A stretch of DNA of 64,000 bases from Bradyrhizobium sp. LLZ17 (lineage in GTDB: Bacteria; Pseudomonadota; Alphaproteobacteria; Rhizobiales; Xanthobacteraceae): positions 3,596,001-3,660,000 of the forward strand of contig NZ_CP165734.1 in NCBI RefSeq assembly GCF_041200145.1. The letters are read 5' to 3'. The number at the start of each line of letters is the position of its first letter. Within the stretch, counting starts at the first letter, position 1. Positions 1 to 9,364 of the stretch are shown here, in pieces. Below the pieces are notes generated by a model. The model was not told where the DNA came from. It made no database searches and was given only the letters and a program-made list of their open reading frames with translations. The position numbers and the translations under genes are program-made.

Positions 1-920
1 TTCTCCACCGAAGGAGCGATATGCCGTGTCCAACGATAACGTCATCCAACTGATTCAGCCAGGAATCTTCGACGATCAACTCACAGAAGTGTTGCGCAAC
101 GGGGCACGTGCCCTTCTCGCCAAGGCGATCGAGGCCGAAGTCGCGGACTTTCTCAGCCAGCATGCCGATTTGAAGACCGCGGACGGCCACCAGCGCGTCG
201 TGCGCCACGGTCACCTGCCGGAACGCGAGGTGATGACCGGCATCGGTCCGGTCGCCGTCCGCCAGCCACGTGTACGCGATCGCGAGGCGGACGCCACCGA
301 CCCCGACCGCATCCGGTTCTCTCCGTCGATCCTGCCGCCCTACATGCGCCGCTCGAAATCGATCGAGACGCTGCTGCCGATCCTTTATCTGAAGGGTATC
401 TCGACCGGCGACTTCTCGGAGGCGCTGGCTGCGCTGCTCGGCAAGGATGCTGCCGGGTTGTCGGCTTCCGCCATCGGTCGCCTGAAGGACGGTTGGCTCG
501 ATGAACACACCGCGTGGCAGAGGCGCGATCTGTCGGCAAAGCGCTACGTCTACATCTGGGCCGACGGCATCCATCTCGAAGCCCGCCTCGAGGACGAAAA
601 GCAGTGCATCCTGGTGCTGATCGGTGCGACGCCGGAAGGCCGCAAGGAACTGGTCGGCTTCACCGATGGTTCCCGCGAGAGCGCGCACGACTGGCGCGAG
701 CTGCTGCTTGATCTGAAGCGGCGCGGGCTCGCCGTGCCTCCGCGGCTCGTCATCGCCGATGGAGCGCTCGGCTTCTGGAAAGCTGCCGGCGAGGTCTGGC
801 CGAAAACGCGCGAGCAGCGCTGCTGGGTGCACAAGACCGCGAACGTGCTCGCCAAGTTGCCGAAGAGCCGTAAGCGCTCCTTTCTACGCACCTATGCAGT
901 TGAGCGCGGGGATGGGATGA

Positions 921-948
921 GGTGTCCACCATGAGCGAGGTGGACACC
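921..948 (+). promoter_or_regulatory. Hairpin just upstream of IS66 tnpA
   Basis: GGTGTCCACC (921-930) pairs perfectly with GGTGGACACC (939-948) around an 8-nt loop. The tnpA ATG follows at 953, so the hairpin would cover the ribosome-binding region. A similar 11-bp stem sits at the same place in IS66 element 2 (39901-39928), which suggests a conserved control of transposase translation. The function is inferred. Confidence 0.6.
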
Positions 949-952
949 ATCG

Positions 953-1399
953 ATGATCACTCCAGAAGAACCTTTGAGACTTGAGACGGTCGGCGTGTTG
1001 CGCAATGGCCGGCGTCGCTATGATCCGGCCAGCAAACAGCGGCTGGTCGAGGCCTGTCTGCAGCCTGGCGTGTCGCTGGCGGGGCTGGCGTTACAACACG
1101 GCGTGAACGCGAACCTGCTGCGCAAGTGGGTGGCCAAGCGACAACTTCAGAACGGGGATGGCCAGCCGGAGGCGCGGGCGCCGATTGCGCCAGCCTTTGT
1201 TCCGGTGCGCGCGCCGTCGCCGTCGCCAACTCGATCTGCTGGCGCGATCGCGGTTTGTGCGACGGAGCGATCCTGTGCAGGGCGGCTGACGGCATCGATG
1301 CCCAACGGCGTGACGCTTTCGCTGGAAGGCGGCGACGCGCAGTTGCTGTCGGCGGTGATTGAAGCGCTGGGGCGTTGCGATGTTCCGACTGGCGTCTGA
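953..1399 (+). CDS. tnpA: IS66-family accessory protein TnpA
   Basis: This is a 148-residue protein with an N-terminal helix-turn-helix (about residues 20-62) of the IS3/IS911 transposase type that IS66 TnpA proteins carry; RRRYDPASKQRLVEAC and LLRKWV mark it. TnpA is required with TnpB for IS66 transposition, although the catalytic protein is TnpC. The start is ATG 953 directly behind a hairpin that covers the usual Shine-Dalgarno position. The 3' end overlaps tnpB by 20 bp, which suggests coupled translation. It is similar to tnpA of element 2 at 39417-39896. It appears intact. Confidence 0.9.
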   Translation: MITPEEPLRLETVGVLRNGRRRYDPASKQRLVEACLQPGVSLAGLALQHGVNANLLRKWVAKRQLQNGDGQPEARAPIAPAFVPVRAPSPSPTRSAGAIAVCATERSCAGRLTASMPNGVTLSLEGGDAQLLSAVIEALGRCDVPTGV

Positions 1400-1733
1400 T
1401 CTTCGGATCTACCTTCACCGCGAACCGATTGACTTCCGGGCGGGCATCAACAGCCTGGCGATCGTGGTCGAGCAGTCGATGGGGCTGGATCCGTTCCAGC
1501 ACGCGGTGTTCGCGTTCTGCAATCGTCGCCGCGACCGGATTAAGCTGCTGATTTATGATCGGTCAGGATTTTGGATGCTGCTGAAGCGGCTGGAGGCCGA
1601 CAGATTCCACTGGCCCCGAAGTCAGGAGGCGGTGCTGACGCTGACGACGGAGGAGCTGCACTGGCTGCTTGACGGCATCAACATCGCGGCGGTGCGTCGT
1701 CATCCGGTGCGGCAATATCAGAGCGTGGGCTGA
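1380..1733 (+). CDS. tnpB: IS66-family accessory protein TnpB
   Basis: This is a 117-residue TnpB of the IS66 Orf2 family. The start MFRLASDLRIYLHREP at ATG 1380 matches the start of the element 2 homologue at 39436, so the longer upstream reading frame is not preferred. The family core, PIDFRAGINSL near residue 18 and the CNRRRDRIKLLIYDRSGFW segment near residues 47-65, is complete. It overlaps the end of tnpA. TnpB is essential for transposition of IS66 elements; its biochemical role is not well defined. Confidence 0.92.
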   Translation: MFRLASDLRIYLHREPIDFRAGINSLAIVVEQSMGLDPFQHAVFAFCNRRRDRIKLLIYDRSGFWMLLKRLEADRFHWPRSQEAVLTLTTEELHWLLDGINIAAVRRHPVRQYQSVG

Positions 1734-1858
1734 GCGTGTTCGATGCGGGCGGCGTCATCGGGCTTCGGCATGGCCGTTCTCAGATGACGCCGCCGAAGAC
1801 ATGACGAAGACATGGGAGCCCGGTTGACGCGGCGGCATGACTTCGATTCAAGACTACG

Positions 1859-3461
1859 ATGAGTCGCAAGTCCACGACGCACGAGCTGGAAGCCTTGATC
1901 ACGGCGCACGCGGCCGAGATCGCGGCGCTGAAGGCCGAAAACGAGAAACTCGCACAACGCGTGCTGCATCTTGAGGAGCAGTTGCGCCTGGAGCGCCTGC
2001 ACCGGTATGCGCCGAAGAGCGAAAAGCTCAAGGAGCGCATCTTCAACGAAGCCGAGCAGGCCGCCGCTGAAAGCCGGGACGACGACGATGTCGAGGCGGT
2101 CGCCGTGCCGGACACGGGATTGCCGGAGGCTTCAAAGCCGGCGCCGAAGACACGCGGCCGCAAGCCGCTGCCTGACGATCTGCCGCGCCAACGCGTCGAA
2201 CATGATCTGGGTGAGGATCAAAAGGACTGTCCGTGCTGCCATAATCGGATGCATCGGATGGGCGAGACCGTCACCGAGCAGTTGCACGTCGAGGTGAAGG
2301 CGTCGGTGCTGCAACATGTGCGGTTCAAATATGCCTGCCGTCACTGCGAGCGCACCGCGCTGAACACCCCGATTGTGACCGCGCCGATGCCGGCGCAGCC
2401 GCTGCCGGGTAGTGTGGCCACGCCATCGACGCTGGCGCTGGTGCTCGCCAACAAATACCTCGACGGCACGCCGCTGTACCGTGTGGCGGACGCGCTGGGG
2501 CGCGCCGACGTCAGCATCAGCCGCGGCACGCTGGGCAACTGGGTGATCCGGGCGAGCGAGTTGCATCTGCATCGGGTCTATGACGCGCTACAGCAAAAGC
2601 TCAGGTCGCAGCCCCTGGTCCACGGCGACGAAACCTGGGTCCAGGTTCTTAAAGAGGACGGCCGTGATGCGCAGGCCAAATCCTTCATGTGGGCCTATCG
2701 CAGCGGCCAGGACTGCGCGCAGCCGGTCGTGCTGTTCGATTACCAGCCCGGTCGCGGCCAGCAACATCCTCAGGCCTTCCTGGCCGGGCTATCGCGGCTT
2801 GTTGATGAGCGACGGCTATGACGCCTGGCGCACGCTGACAGGCGCGACCCATCTCGGCTGTATGGCGCATGCGCGCAGGAAATTTACCGATGCGCTCAAG
2901 GCCAGGACAAAGCCTGGCGGTCCGCCATTGCAGGGGCTCAAGTTCTTCGAGGCGTTGTATGAGGTCGAGAGGGTGGCGCGCCAGACGCCGCCCGACGGCG
3001 AAACGCGCGCCGCATACACCTTGCGGCTGCGCCAGCAGCATAGCCTGCCGGTATTGGCCGCCTTCCGAACCTGGCTCGACGACCAGGCGCCGAAGTTCCT
3101 ACCCGAAAGCTTGACCGGCAAGGCGATCGCCTATGCGCGCAACCAATGGGATTATCTGACCCATTACACCAGTGACGGTCTCGCCCCGATCGATAACAAT
3201 GTTCTGGAGCGCGACATCAGGCCGTTTTGCACCGGACGAAAAAGTTGGCTGTTCAGCGACACCGTTGCCGGCGCCAAGGCAAGCGCCGTGATCTACAGTT
3301 TGGTGCTGACATGCCGGGCATGCGGCGTCGATCCCTATGCATGGCTACGTCACGCGCTCACCGAATTGCCCCAGCGCGCGCCAGACGCCGATATCGAAGA
3401 TCTGTTGCCGTTCAACTGCACCGCTCAAGAAAACCTGCCAGCTGACAACGACAGCGGCTGA
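1859..3461 (+). pseudogene. tnpC: IS66-family transposase TnpC, frameshifted
   Basis: The N-terminal part (1859-2821) has the family coiled coil (about residues 10-45, with LKAENEKLAQRVLHLEEQ), a zinc-binding CPCC and CRHC segment (about residues 120-165) and the start of the DDE core with HGDETWVQVL. The frame breaks near 2793-2800: one extra base in the run GCCGGGCTATCG moves the rest (SDGYDAWRTLTG, CMAHARRKF, PIDNNVLERDIRPF) into another frame, which runs to 3461. With the base removed, the full TnpC frame is restored. The element is therefore probably defective unless the frameshift is programmed or a sequencing error. Confidence 0.85.
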
Positions 3462-4017
3462 CGGTCGAACGCTCAGGATCAATCAAGCCGTTCTGATGAT
3501 CCCGCTGGGGCCCGGCATCAACCGCCGCGGTCACCCGCGCGCCCAGCCTGTGCAGTAAAATGCGCGCTTACGAAGAGCCAGCAGCCGAAAGCCAAGCGCG
3601 CGTTGCAGGAGATCTGGATGGCTGAAACGAAGGTCGCCGCCGAGCTGGCGTTCGACGCCTTCATCGAGAGCTACGCGCTGAAATACGAAAAGGCGGCCGA
3701 CTGCCTGAACAAGGATCGGTACACGCTGCTGGCTTTCTACGACTTCCCGGCCGAGCACTGGAAACACTTGCGGACGACCAACCCCATCGAAAGCACCTTC
3801 GCCACCGTGCGCCACCGCACCATCCGATCGAAGGGTGCGGATTCCGATCGATGTCGCCCAGGATTCCGAGATGATCTCGCCCACCATTCCGATTTGAAGT
3901 CGCCCACCCGTTCCGAGATGATGTCGCCCACCATTCCGGGATGATGTCGCCCGGGTGACGAGGCCTCTTCTGGCTCCCATAGGATGAACCCTTTCGGCTT
4001 TGCGAAGGGGACCCTGG

Positions 4018-5571
4018 ATGCCGACGGAGAGGCTTGCGATGCGCCGTGTGCGCGATGTGATCAGAATGAAGGCGGCCGGGTTGCCGAGCCGCGAGATTGC
4101 GCGACGGGTGGGCGCGGCGCCCTCGACGGTGCGGCTGGCGCTCCGGCGGTTCGAGGCCGCGGGCTTGAGCTGGCCGTTGCCAGACGACGTCACCGACACG
4201 GTTCTGGAACTTCGCCTGTTCGCGAAGACCGGCAATGGCAACCGTCAGGGTCACCGCCGCATTGCCGAGCCCGACTGGGCGACCGTGCACCGCGAGCTCA
4301 AACGCAAGCACGTGACGCTGTCGATTCTGTGGGAGGAATATATCGCCGCGGAGCCTGGCGGATACCGGTACTCGCGTTTCTGTGAGCTCTACCGCGCCTG
4401 GGAAGGCCGTCTGTCGGTGACGATGCGCCAGGCCCATGCGGCCGGCGACAAGTTGTTCGTCGACTATGCCGGCGATGGGGTGCCGGTGGTGGTCGACCGC
4501 CTGACCGGTGAGCGCAGAACGGCGCAGATCTTCGTCGCCGTGCTCGGCGCATCGAGCTTCACCTACGCGCAGGCGACGTGGACGCAGGGGCTCGCCGACT
4601 GGATCAGCGCCCATGTTGGCGCCTTCGCGGCGATCGGCGGCATACCGGCGCTGCTGGTGCCCGACAACACCAAGGTCGCGGTCATTAAGGCGAGCCTGTA
4701 CGACCCGCAGATCAATCGTACCTACGCGGAGATGGCGGCGCATTACGGCACTGCCATCTTGCCGGCGCGGCCGCGCAAGCCGCGCGACAAGGCCAAGGTC
4801 GAGCAGGCCGTCCTGATCGTCGAGCGCTGGCTGCTCGGCCGCCTGCGCCATCGCACCTTCTACAGCCTGGCCGAGGTCAATGCGGCGATCGGCGAACTGC
4901 TCACGAGGCTGAACGAGGAACGGCCGATCCGGCGGCTCGGCGTGACACGCCGCCGGTTGCTCGAGGAGGTCGACCGGCCGGCGCTCAAGCCATTGCCGGC
5001 GTCCCCCTACGTCCTGGCCGAGTGGCGGATCCGCCGCGTCAGTCTCGATTACCACGTCGAGGTGGAGAAGCATTACTACAGCGTTCCGCATCGCTTCGCC
5101 CGCGCCGAGGTCGAGGTGCGGTTCACGGCCCGTACCGTCGAGATCTTCCACAAGGGCGAGCGGATCGCCGCGCATCAGCGCATGAGCGGCAATCACAAAC
5201 ACACCACCGTGCCGGAGCACATGGCCTCCAGCCATCGGCGCTACGCCGGCTGGACCATCGCACGTATTCGCCAGGACGCCGCCGCGATCGGGCCGGCGAC
5301 CAGCGCGTTGTGCGACGTCATTCTCGACGAGCGCTCGCACCCCGAGCAAGGCTTCCGCGCCTGTCTCGGCATCCTCAGGCTCGCCGCCTCCTATGGGCGC
5401 GAACGGCTGGACGCCGCGGCTGCGCGGGCAATCGACATCGGCGCGCGCACCTATGGCTCGGTCAAGTCGATCCTCGCCAACAATCTCGATCGGCGTTCTG
5501 CTCACCAGCGTTCCGCGGACGATGCGCCGATCCTGCATGCCAACATCCGCGGACCGCGCTACTACAATTAG
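4018..5571 (+). CDS. istA: IS21-family transposase IstA
   Basis: The protein is about 517 residues. An N-terminal helix-turn-helix (MKAAGLPSREIARRVG, about residues 12-40) is followed by an rve-type DDE integrase core: FVDYAGDGVPVV with the first Asp near residue 147, then VPDNTKVAV with the second Asp near 216, and the downstream KPRDKAKVEQAV segment with the Glu. A C-terminal Mu-transposase-like beta domain follows. The chosen start is ATG 4018 behind AAGGGGA, not the upstream TTG. istB follows 11 bp later. It is a clear relative of the istA at 47012-48547. It appears intact, so this IS21 may be active. Confidence 0.93.
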   Translation: MPTERLAMRRVRDVIRMKAAGLPSREIARRVGAAPSTVRLALRRFEAAGLSWPLPDDVTDTVLELRLFAKTGNGNRQGHRRIAEPDWATVHRELKRKHVTLSILWEEYIAAEPGGYRYSRFCELYRAWEGRLSVTMRQAHAAGDKLFVDYAGDGVPVVVDRLTGERRTAQIFVAVLGASSFTYAQATWTQGLADWISAHVGAFAAIGGIPALLVPDNTKVAVIKASLYDPQINRTYAEMAAHYGTAILPARPRKPRDKAKVEQAVLIVERWLLGRLRHRTFYSLAEVNAAIGELLTRLNEERPIRRLGVTRRRLLEEVDRPALKPLPASPYVLAEWRIRRVSLDYHVEVEKHYYSVPHRFARAEVEVRFTARTVEIFHKGERIAAHQRMSGNHKHTTVPEHMASSHRRYAGWTIARIRQDAAAIGPATSALCDVILDERSHPEQGFRACLGILRLAASYGRERLDAAAARAIDIGARTYGSVKSILANNLDRRSAHQRSADDAPILHANIRGPRYYN

Positions 5572-5582
5572 GAGATCATCCC

Positions 5583-6326
5583 TTGCTCACCCATCCGACC
5601 CTCGACCGCCTCAACGCCCTCGGCCTCCACGGCATGGCCAAGGCCTTCGCCGACATCGAAGCCACCGGTGAGGCCGCAAGCCTCGGTCACACCGAATGGC
5701 TTGCGCTGCTGCTCGAACGTGAAGCCTCGCTGCGGCACGACAAACGGCTCGCCACTCGCCTGCGCTACGCCAAGCTGCGCCAGCAGGCGTGCGTCGAGGA
5801 CATCGACTACCGCACCCCGCGCGGTCTCGACCGCCCGCTGTTCGCTAAGCTTGTCGAGGGCCGCTGGATCGACGACCACGTCAATCTCCTGATCTGCGGC
5901 CCGGCGGGCGTCGGCAAGAGTTGGCTCGCCTCGGCGCTCGGCCACAAGGCCTGTCGCGACAATCGCTCCGTGCTCTATCAGCGCGTCCCGCGCCTGTTCG
6001 ATGATCTGGCGCTCGCTCGCGGCGACGGCCGCCATCCACGCCTGTTGCGCGGCCTTGGCCGTGTCGATCTGCTGATCCTCGATGATTGGGGGCTAGAGCC
6101 GCTCGATGCCGGCGCCCGTCACGACCTCCTGGAAATCCTCGAAGATCGCTACGGTCAGCGCTCCACCATCGTCACCAGCCAGCTCCCGGTGGACCAGTGG
6201 CATCTGCTCATTGGAGATCCCACCTATGCCGACGCCGTGCTCGATCGCCTCGTCCACAATGCCCATCGGCTCGACCTCACCGGTGAGAGCCTGCGCCGAA
6301 CCCGGCAATCCGCCCGAAAGACCTGA
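5583..6326 (+). CDS. istB: IS21-family helper ATPase IstB
   Basis: This is a 247-residue AAA+ ATPase of the IstB/DnaC-like family, which regulates target selection by IstA. The Walker A is GPAGVGKSW (about residue 105) and the Walker B is LLILDDWGLE (about residues 163-172). The start is TTG 5583, giving LTHPTLDRL as the first residues after initiation; this matches the ATG-started homologue at 48562 and follows AGGAGA. The next in-frame ATG would remove the conserved N terminus. It is encoded 11 bp after istA and ends before the inner end repeats. It appears intact. Confidence 0.93.
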   Translation: MLTHPTLDRLNALGLHGMAKAFADIEATGEAASLGHTEWLALLLEREASLRHDKRLATRLRYAKLRQQACVEDIDYRTPRGLDRPLFAKLVEGRWIDDHVNLLICGPAGVGKSWLASALGHKACRDNRSVLYQRVPRLFDDLALARGDGRHPRLLRGLGRVDLLILDDWGLEPLDAGARHDLLEILEDRYGQRSTIVTSQLPVDQWHLLIGDPTYADAVLDRLVHNAHRLDLTGESLRRTRQSARKT

Positions 6327-6812
6327 GCCCGTGGCGCTGTGGACATGCCGCTGCGCTTGGACAACGCAATCGCGTTGCCCACATGCCCACAGCAACGGCA
6401 GAAGAAGAAAAATAGGTTGAAGTCGCGATTCCAGATTGACCACGCGGCTTCACCGATGCCAGAGAACCAGCCGGCCAGAACGCCTCGCCGCTGGGCGAGA
6501 TCAAATCGGAAAGGTGGGCGACATCGTCTCGGAATCCACGGGCGACTTCATATCGGTACGCCTGGGCGACTTCGTCGGAATCCGCAGAAGGGCTGCCTAT
6601 CCAACAAGACCGCGCTCGCGATGGTCTTCAAACTGGTCGAGGGCGCGCAGAGAAGCTGGCGCCGCCTCGACGGTCATAACCAGTTGTCAAAACTCGTTCT
6701 CGGTGTGACATTCAACGACGGGATCGAGGTCATCGCCAAGTCGACCGACCGCCAGCCCACAACCGCCGCCGCCTGACCGGCTCAGGCCGTCACCAAAATT
6801 TGGCGATAGCTC

Positions 6813-6961
6813 GCGGGTCGGCAGGTTCGCCCTGATCCAGCGCTATGCCCATGCCAAGCAGTTCAAACACGCCAACCGGGTGCTGAAGACGCTGCGCACC
6901 TGTGTCGACCACGTCATCCGCGATATCGGTCGCAAGATCGAGGGCAATGGCGGGATCGAAG
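6813..6961 (+). pseudogene. IS5-like transposase relic, left part
   Basis: One open frame gives LIQRYAHAKQFKHANRVL and RTCVDHVIRDIGRKIEG, an internal helical segment typical of IS5/ISNCY-type DDE transposases. There is no start or stop of its own. It begins immediately after the IS256 end at 6812 and stops at the IS66-type end at 6962. The matching downstream part of the gene lies at 11434-11870 beyond the inserted IS66 element, so one transposase gene was split. Confidence 0.7.
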
Positions 6962-7002
6962 GTAAGCGTAGCGCTGCGGCCCTTTTGAATGACGCTTGAC
7001 GT

Positions 7003-7605
7003 CTATTTTGTTCGCGTGGCGCGTCGCCGCGGTTTCCATGTGTCGGACAACGCGTTGACGGCGGCCTCGAGGGCCTTCCGGTCGATCACGTTGGGATCGA
7101 ACCGCTCCGGGCCCCAGCGGCGCATATGTTCGTGCTCCGGATGAGCAGGGTCGCTGATGGCGTCGAGGTATTCGGCATAGCCTGGCGCACCGCCGACGTC
7201 TTCCGGAGGACAACGACCGGCGGCCTCGAGCAGGAAGGGCATGCCCTCCGTCGTGGTGTTGTCGAACCATTTTTCGAGCTTGATCACATGGTCCCAGCTG
7301 TCGCCGAAGTCATAGAGATAGTGGATCGTCTTGGCGCCGGTCTCTCGAACGATATCGCAAAGCCGCGCTTTACGGGCATCCATGGGCTGGTGGCCGTAAT
7401 CATTGTCGGGGTCGGGAATCCCCCAATGTGCCTCACCAGCGAAGAACTCGAAGAGGTGACTGTTCGTCCAGCCGAATGCCTCGTGAAGCGTCAGATGCAG
7501 CCGATCAAGGCGCAGCGTGAGCGGCACGACAATGCGACGCATCACCTCCGGTTTTACGTCCTTGAGGGTCACCTTGATCCGGACCGCGGTCGTGTTCAGG
7601 CTCAT
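7003..7605 (-). CDS. Plasmid pRiA4b ORF-3 family protein carried by IS66
   Basis: This is a 200-residue protein of the pRiA4b ORF-3 family (PF07929-type), recognised by VTLKDVKPEVMRRIVVP near the N terminus, LHEAFGWTNSHLFEF (about residues 40-55), IHYLYDFGDSWDHVI (about residues 95-110) and the acidic GGAPGYAEYL segment. The function of the family is unknown. The ATG at 7605 overlaps the tnpC stop (7602-7604) as ATGA, so translation is coupled to tnpC and the gene travels with the element. It ends about 40 bp inside the IS end at 6962. It appears intact although the rest of the element is damaged. Confidence 0.88.
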   Translation of the reverse strand: MSLNTTAVRIKVTLKDVKPEVMRRIVVPLTLRLDRLHLTLHEAFGWTNSHLFEFFAGEAHWGIPDPDNDYGHQPMDARKARLCDIVRETGAKTIHYLYDFGDSWDHVIKLEKWFDNTTTEGMPFLLEAAGRCPPEDVGGAPGYAEYLDAISDPAHPEHEHMRRWGPERFDPNVIDRKALEAAVNALSDTWKPRRRATRTK

Positions 7606-7946
7606 GCCGCCAGCCTCGGATCGTGTGCATGCATCGTGTAGATCGATGCCCAAGGGAGCAGATCGTCCAGTCGCGCCGCAGGCCAACCATTGACGAGCTT
7701 CGCGAGAACATCAGCGAGCCAGTGCTCGGCACTGACGCCATTGAGCTTACAGGTCTCGATCAACGAAGCCAGAACTGCCCAATTCTCGGCGCCCTCGTCG
7801 CAACCGGCAAAAAGGGAGTTCTTGGCGTTGAGCTTGATCGGCCGCATCGCACGCTCGACAGCATTCGTGTCCATCTCGATGCGCCCGTCATCAAGATAGA
7901 GCGTCAAGCCGTCCCAATGACGCAGCGCGTAACGTAAGGCCTTCGC

Positions 7947-9364
7947 GAGCTATCGCTGAAAGTTGGTGACGGCGGGAATCGGAAAGGCGGCATATCGTGG
8001 GGGTGCTTGACGCCTCCACTTCTCCACCGAAGGAGCGATATGCCGTGTCCAACGATAACGTCATCCAGCTGATTCAGCCAGGAATCTTCGACGATCAACT
8101 CACAGAAGTGTTGCGCAACGGGGCACGTGCCCTTCTCGCCAAGGCGATCGAGGCCGAAGTCGCGGACTTTCTCGGCCAGCATGCCGATTTGAAGACCGCG
8201 GACGGCCACCAGCGCGTCGTGCGCCACGGTCACCTGCCGGAACGCGAGGTGATGACCGGCATCGGTCCGGTCGCCGTCCGCCAGCCACGTGTACGCGATC
8301 GCGAGGCGGACGCCACCGACCCCGACCGCATCCGGTTCTCTCCGTCGATCCTGCCGCCCTACATGCGCCGCTCGAAATCGATCGAGACGCTGCTGCCGAT
8401 CCTTTACCTGAAGGGTATCTCGACCGGCGACTTCTCGGAGGCGCTGGCTGCGCTGCTCGGCAAGGATGCTGCCGGGTTGTCGGCTTCCGCCATCGGTCGC
8501 CTGAAGGACGGTTGGCTCGATGAACACACCGCGTGGCAGAAGCGCGATCTGTCGGCAAAGCGCTACGTCTACATCTGGGCCGACGGCATCCATCTCGAAG
8601 CCCGCCTCGAGGACGAAAAGCAGTGCATCCTGGTGCTGATCGGTGCGACGCCGGAAGGCCGCAAGGAACTGGTCGGCTTCACCGATGGTTCCCGCGAGAG
8701 CGCGCACGACTGGCGCGAGCTGCTGCTTGATCTGAAGCGGCGCGGGCTCGCCGTGCCTCCGCGGCTCGTCATCGCCGATGGAGCGCTCGGCTTCTGGAAA
8801 GCTGCCGGCGAGGTCTGGCCGAAAACGCGCGAGCAGCGCTGCTGGGTGCACAAGACCGCGAACGTGCTCGCCAAGTTGCCGAAGAGCCAGCAGCCGAAAG
8901 CCAAGCGCGCGTTGCAGGAGATCTGGATGGCTGAAACGAAGGTCGCCGCCGAGCTGGCGTTCGACGCCTTCATCGAGAGCTACGCGCTGAAATACGAAAA
9001 GGCGGCCGACTGCCTGAACAAGGATCGGTACACGCTGCTGGCTTTCTACGACTTCCCGGCCGAGCACTGGAAACACCTGCGGACGACCAACCCCATCGAA
9101 AGCACCTTCGCCACCGTGCGCCACCGCACCATCCGATCGAAGGGCTGCCTATCCAACAAGACCGCGCTCGCGATGGTCTTCAAACTGGTCGAGGGCGCGC
9201 AGAGAAGCTGGCGCCGCCTCGACGGTCATAACCAGTTGTCAAAACTCGTTCTCGGTGTGACATTCAACGACGGGATCGAGGTCATCGCCAAGTCGACCGA
9301 CCGCCAGCCCACAACCGCCGCCGCCTGACCGGCTCAGGCCGTCACCAAAATTTGGCGATAGCTC
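7947..9364 (+). mobile_element. IS256-family element, copy B, complete
   Basis: The element is 1418 bp. The left end GAGCTATCGC (7947) and the right end GCGATAGCTC (9364) are inverted; a second matched block, TTGGTGACGGC, lies just inside both ends. It is flanked by the 9-bp direct repeat GGCCTTCGC inside the tnpC of IS66 element 3. It carries one intact transposase. Copy A at 1-6812 is nearly identical, and both are in the same orientation. Confidence 0.97.
8045..9328 (+). CDS. IS256-family transposase, intact
   Basis: The protein is about 428 residues. The start is GTG 8045 with AAGGAG at 8030-8035. It has the MULE-type DDE fold of IS256 transposases: YIWADGIHLEARLED with the first catalytic Asp (about residue 180), LVIADGALGFWKA with the second Asp (about residue 245), and RTTNPIESTFATVRHRT with the Glu (about residue 352). 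CWVHKTANVL is the conserved CxxH-like segment. The gene has no frameshift and its element has both ends and a target duplication, so it is a candidate active copy able to supply transposase to the interrupted copy A. Confidence 0.95.
   Translation: MSNDNVIQLIQPGIFDDQLTEVLRNGARALLAKAIEAEVADFLGQHADLKTADGHQRVVRHGHLPEREVMTGIGPVAVRQPRVRDREADATDPDRIRFSPSILPPYMRRSKSIETLLPILYLKGISTGDFSEALAALLGKDAAGLSASAIGRLKDGWLDEHTAWQKRDLSAKRYVYIWADGIHLEARLEDEKQCILVLIGATPEGRKELVGFTDGSRESAHDWRELLLDLKRRGLAVPPRLVIADGALGFWKAAGEVWPKTREQRCWVHKTANVLAKLPKSQQPKAKRALQEIWMAETKVAAELAFDAFIESYALKYEKAADCLNKDRYTLLAFYDFPAEHWKHLRTTNPIESTFATVRHRTIRSKGCLSNKTALAMVFKLVEGAQRSWRRLDGHNQLSKLVLGVTFNDGIEVIAKSTDRQPTTAAA

Larger units (their letters stand above)
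870..3571 (+). mobile_element. IS66-family element 1 (tnpABC)
   Basis: The element is 2702 bp. It begins GTAAGCGC at 870 and ends GCGCTTAC at 3571, which are inverted ends typical of IS66. The 8-bp direct repeat GAAGAGCC flanks it (862-869, 3572-3579), and the uninterrupted sequence is present in the intact IS256 copy, which proves insertion. It encodes TnpA, TnpB and a frameshifted TnpC. A 10-bp stem hairpin (921-948) lies directly before tnpA. Confidence 0.96.
3836..6586 (+). mobile_element. IS21-family element 1 (istAB)
   Basis: The element is 2751 bp. It begins TGCGGATTCCGA at 3836 and ends TCGGAATCCGCA at 6586, perfect inverted ends, flanked by the direct repeat GAAGGG (3830-3835, 6587-6592). 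The left end carries about five repeats built on ATTCCGA and GTCGCCCA between 3840 and 3952. The right end carries about three inverted copies (6520-6586). This is the arrangement of IstA-binding sites at IS21 ends. It contains istA and istB and looks complete. Confidence 0.96.
26..6776 (+). pseudogene. IS256-family transposase, split in three
   Basis: The reading frame starts at a GTG (26) behind AAGGAG at 11-16 and matches the intact 428-residue transposase starting at 8045. The pieces are 26-869, 3580-3835 and 6593-6776. The cuts come from an IS66 insertion (target GAAGAGCC, 862-869 and 3572-3579) and an IS21 insertion (target GAAGGG, 3830-3835 and 6587-6592). Joining the pieces restores the full frame, so no loss other than the two insertions is evident. 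Only a few residues differ from the intact copy, for example Ser for Gly near residue 44. No functional protein is expected from this copy. Confidence 0.93.
1..6812 (+). mobile_element. IS256-family element, copy A, interrupted by IS66 and IS21
   Basis: The window opens about 73 bp inside this element, judged by alignment with the intact copy at 7947-9364. Its right terminal repeat ends at 6812 (GGCGATAGCTC). The body is nearly identical to the intact copy, so both are recent arrivals. An IS66 element (870-3571) and an IS21 element (3836-6586) have inserted into it, each with a clean target duplication. The right end directly abuts an IS5-like transposase relic, so this copy may have landed in that gene. 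Its left end and target duplication lie outside the window. Confidence 0.93.

Noticed and set aside
36..539. Minus-strand frames antisense to the IS256 transposases (also at 8100-8558)
   Set aside because: They are mirror frames of the transposase, repeated wherever the element occurs.
3661..5538. A 625-codon minus-strand open frame
   Set aside because: It is opposite to istA and the IS256 fragment, which have clear family sequence; it arises from high GC and has no recognisable domain.
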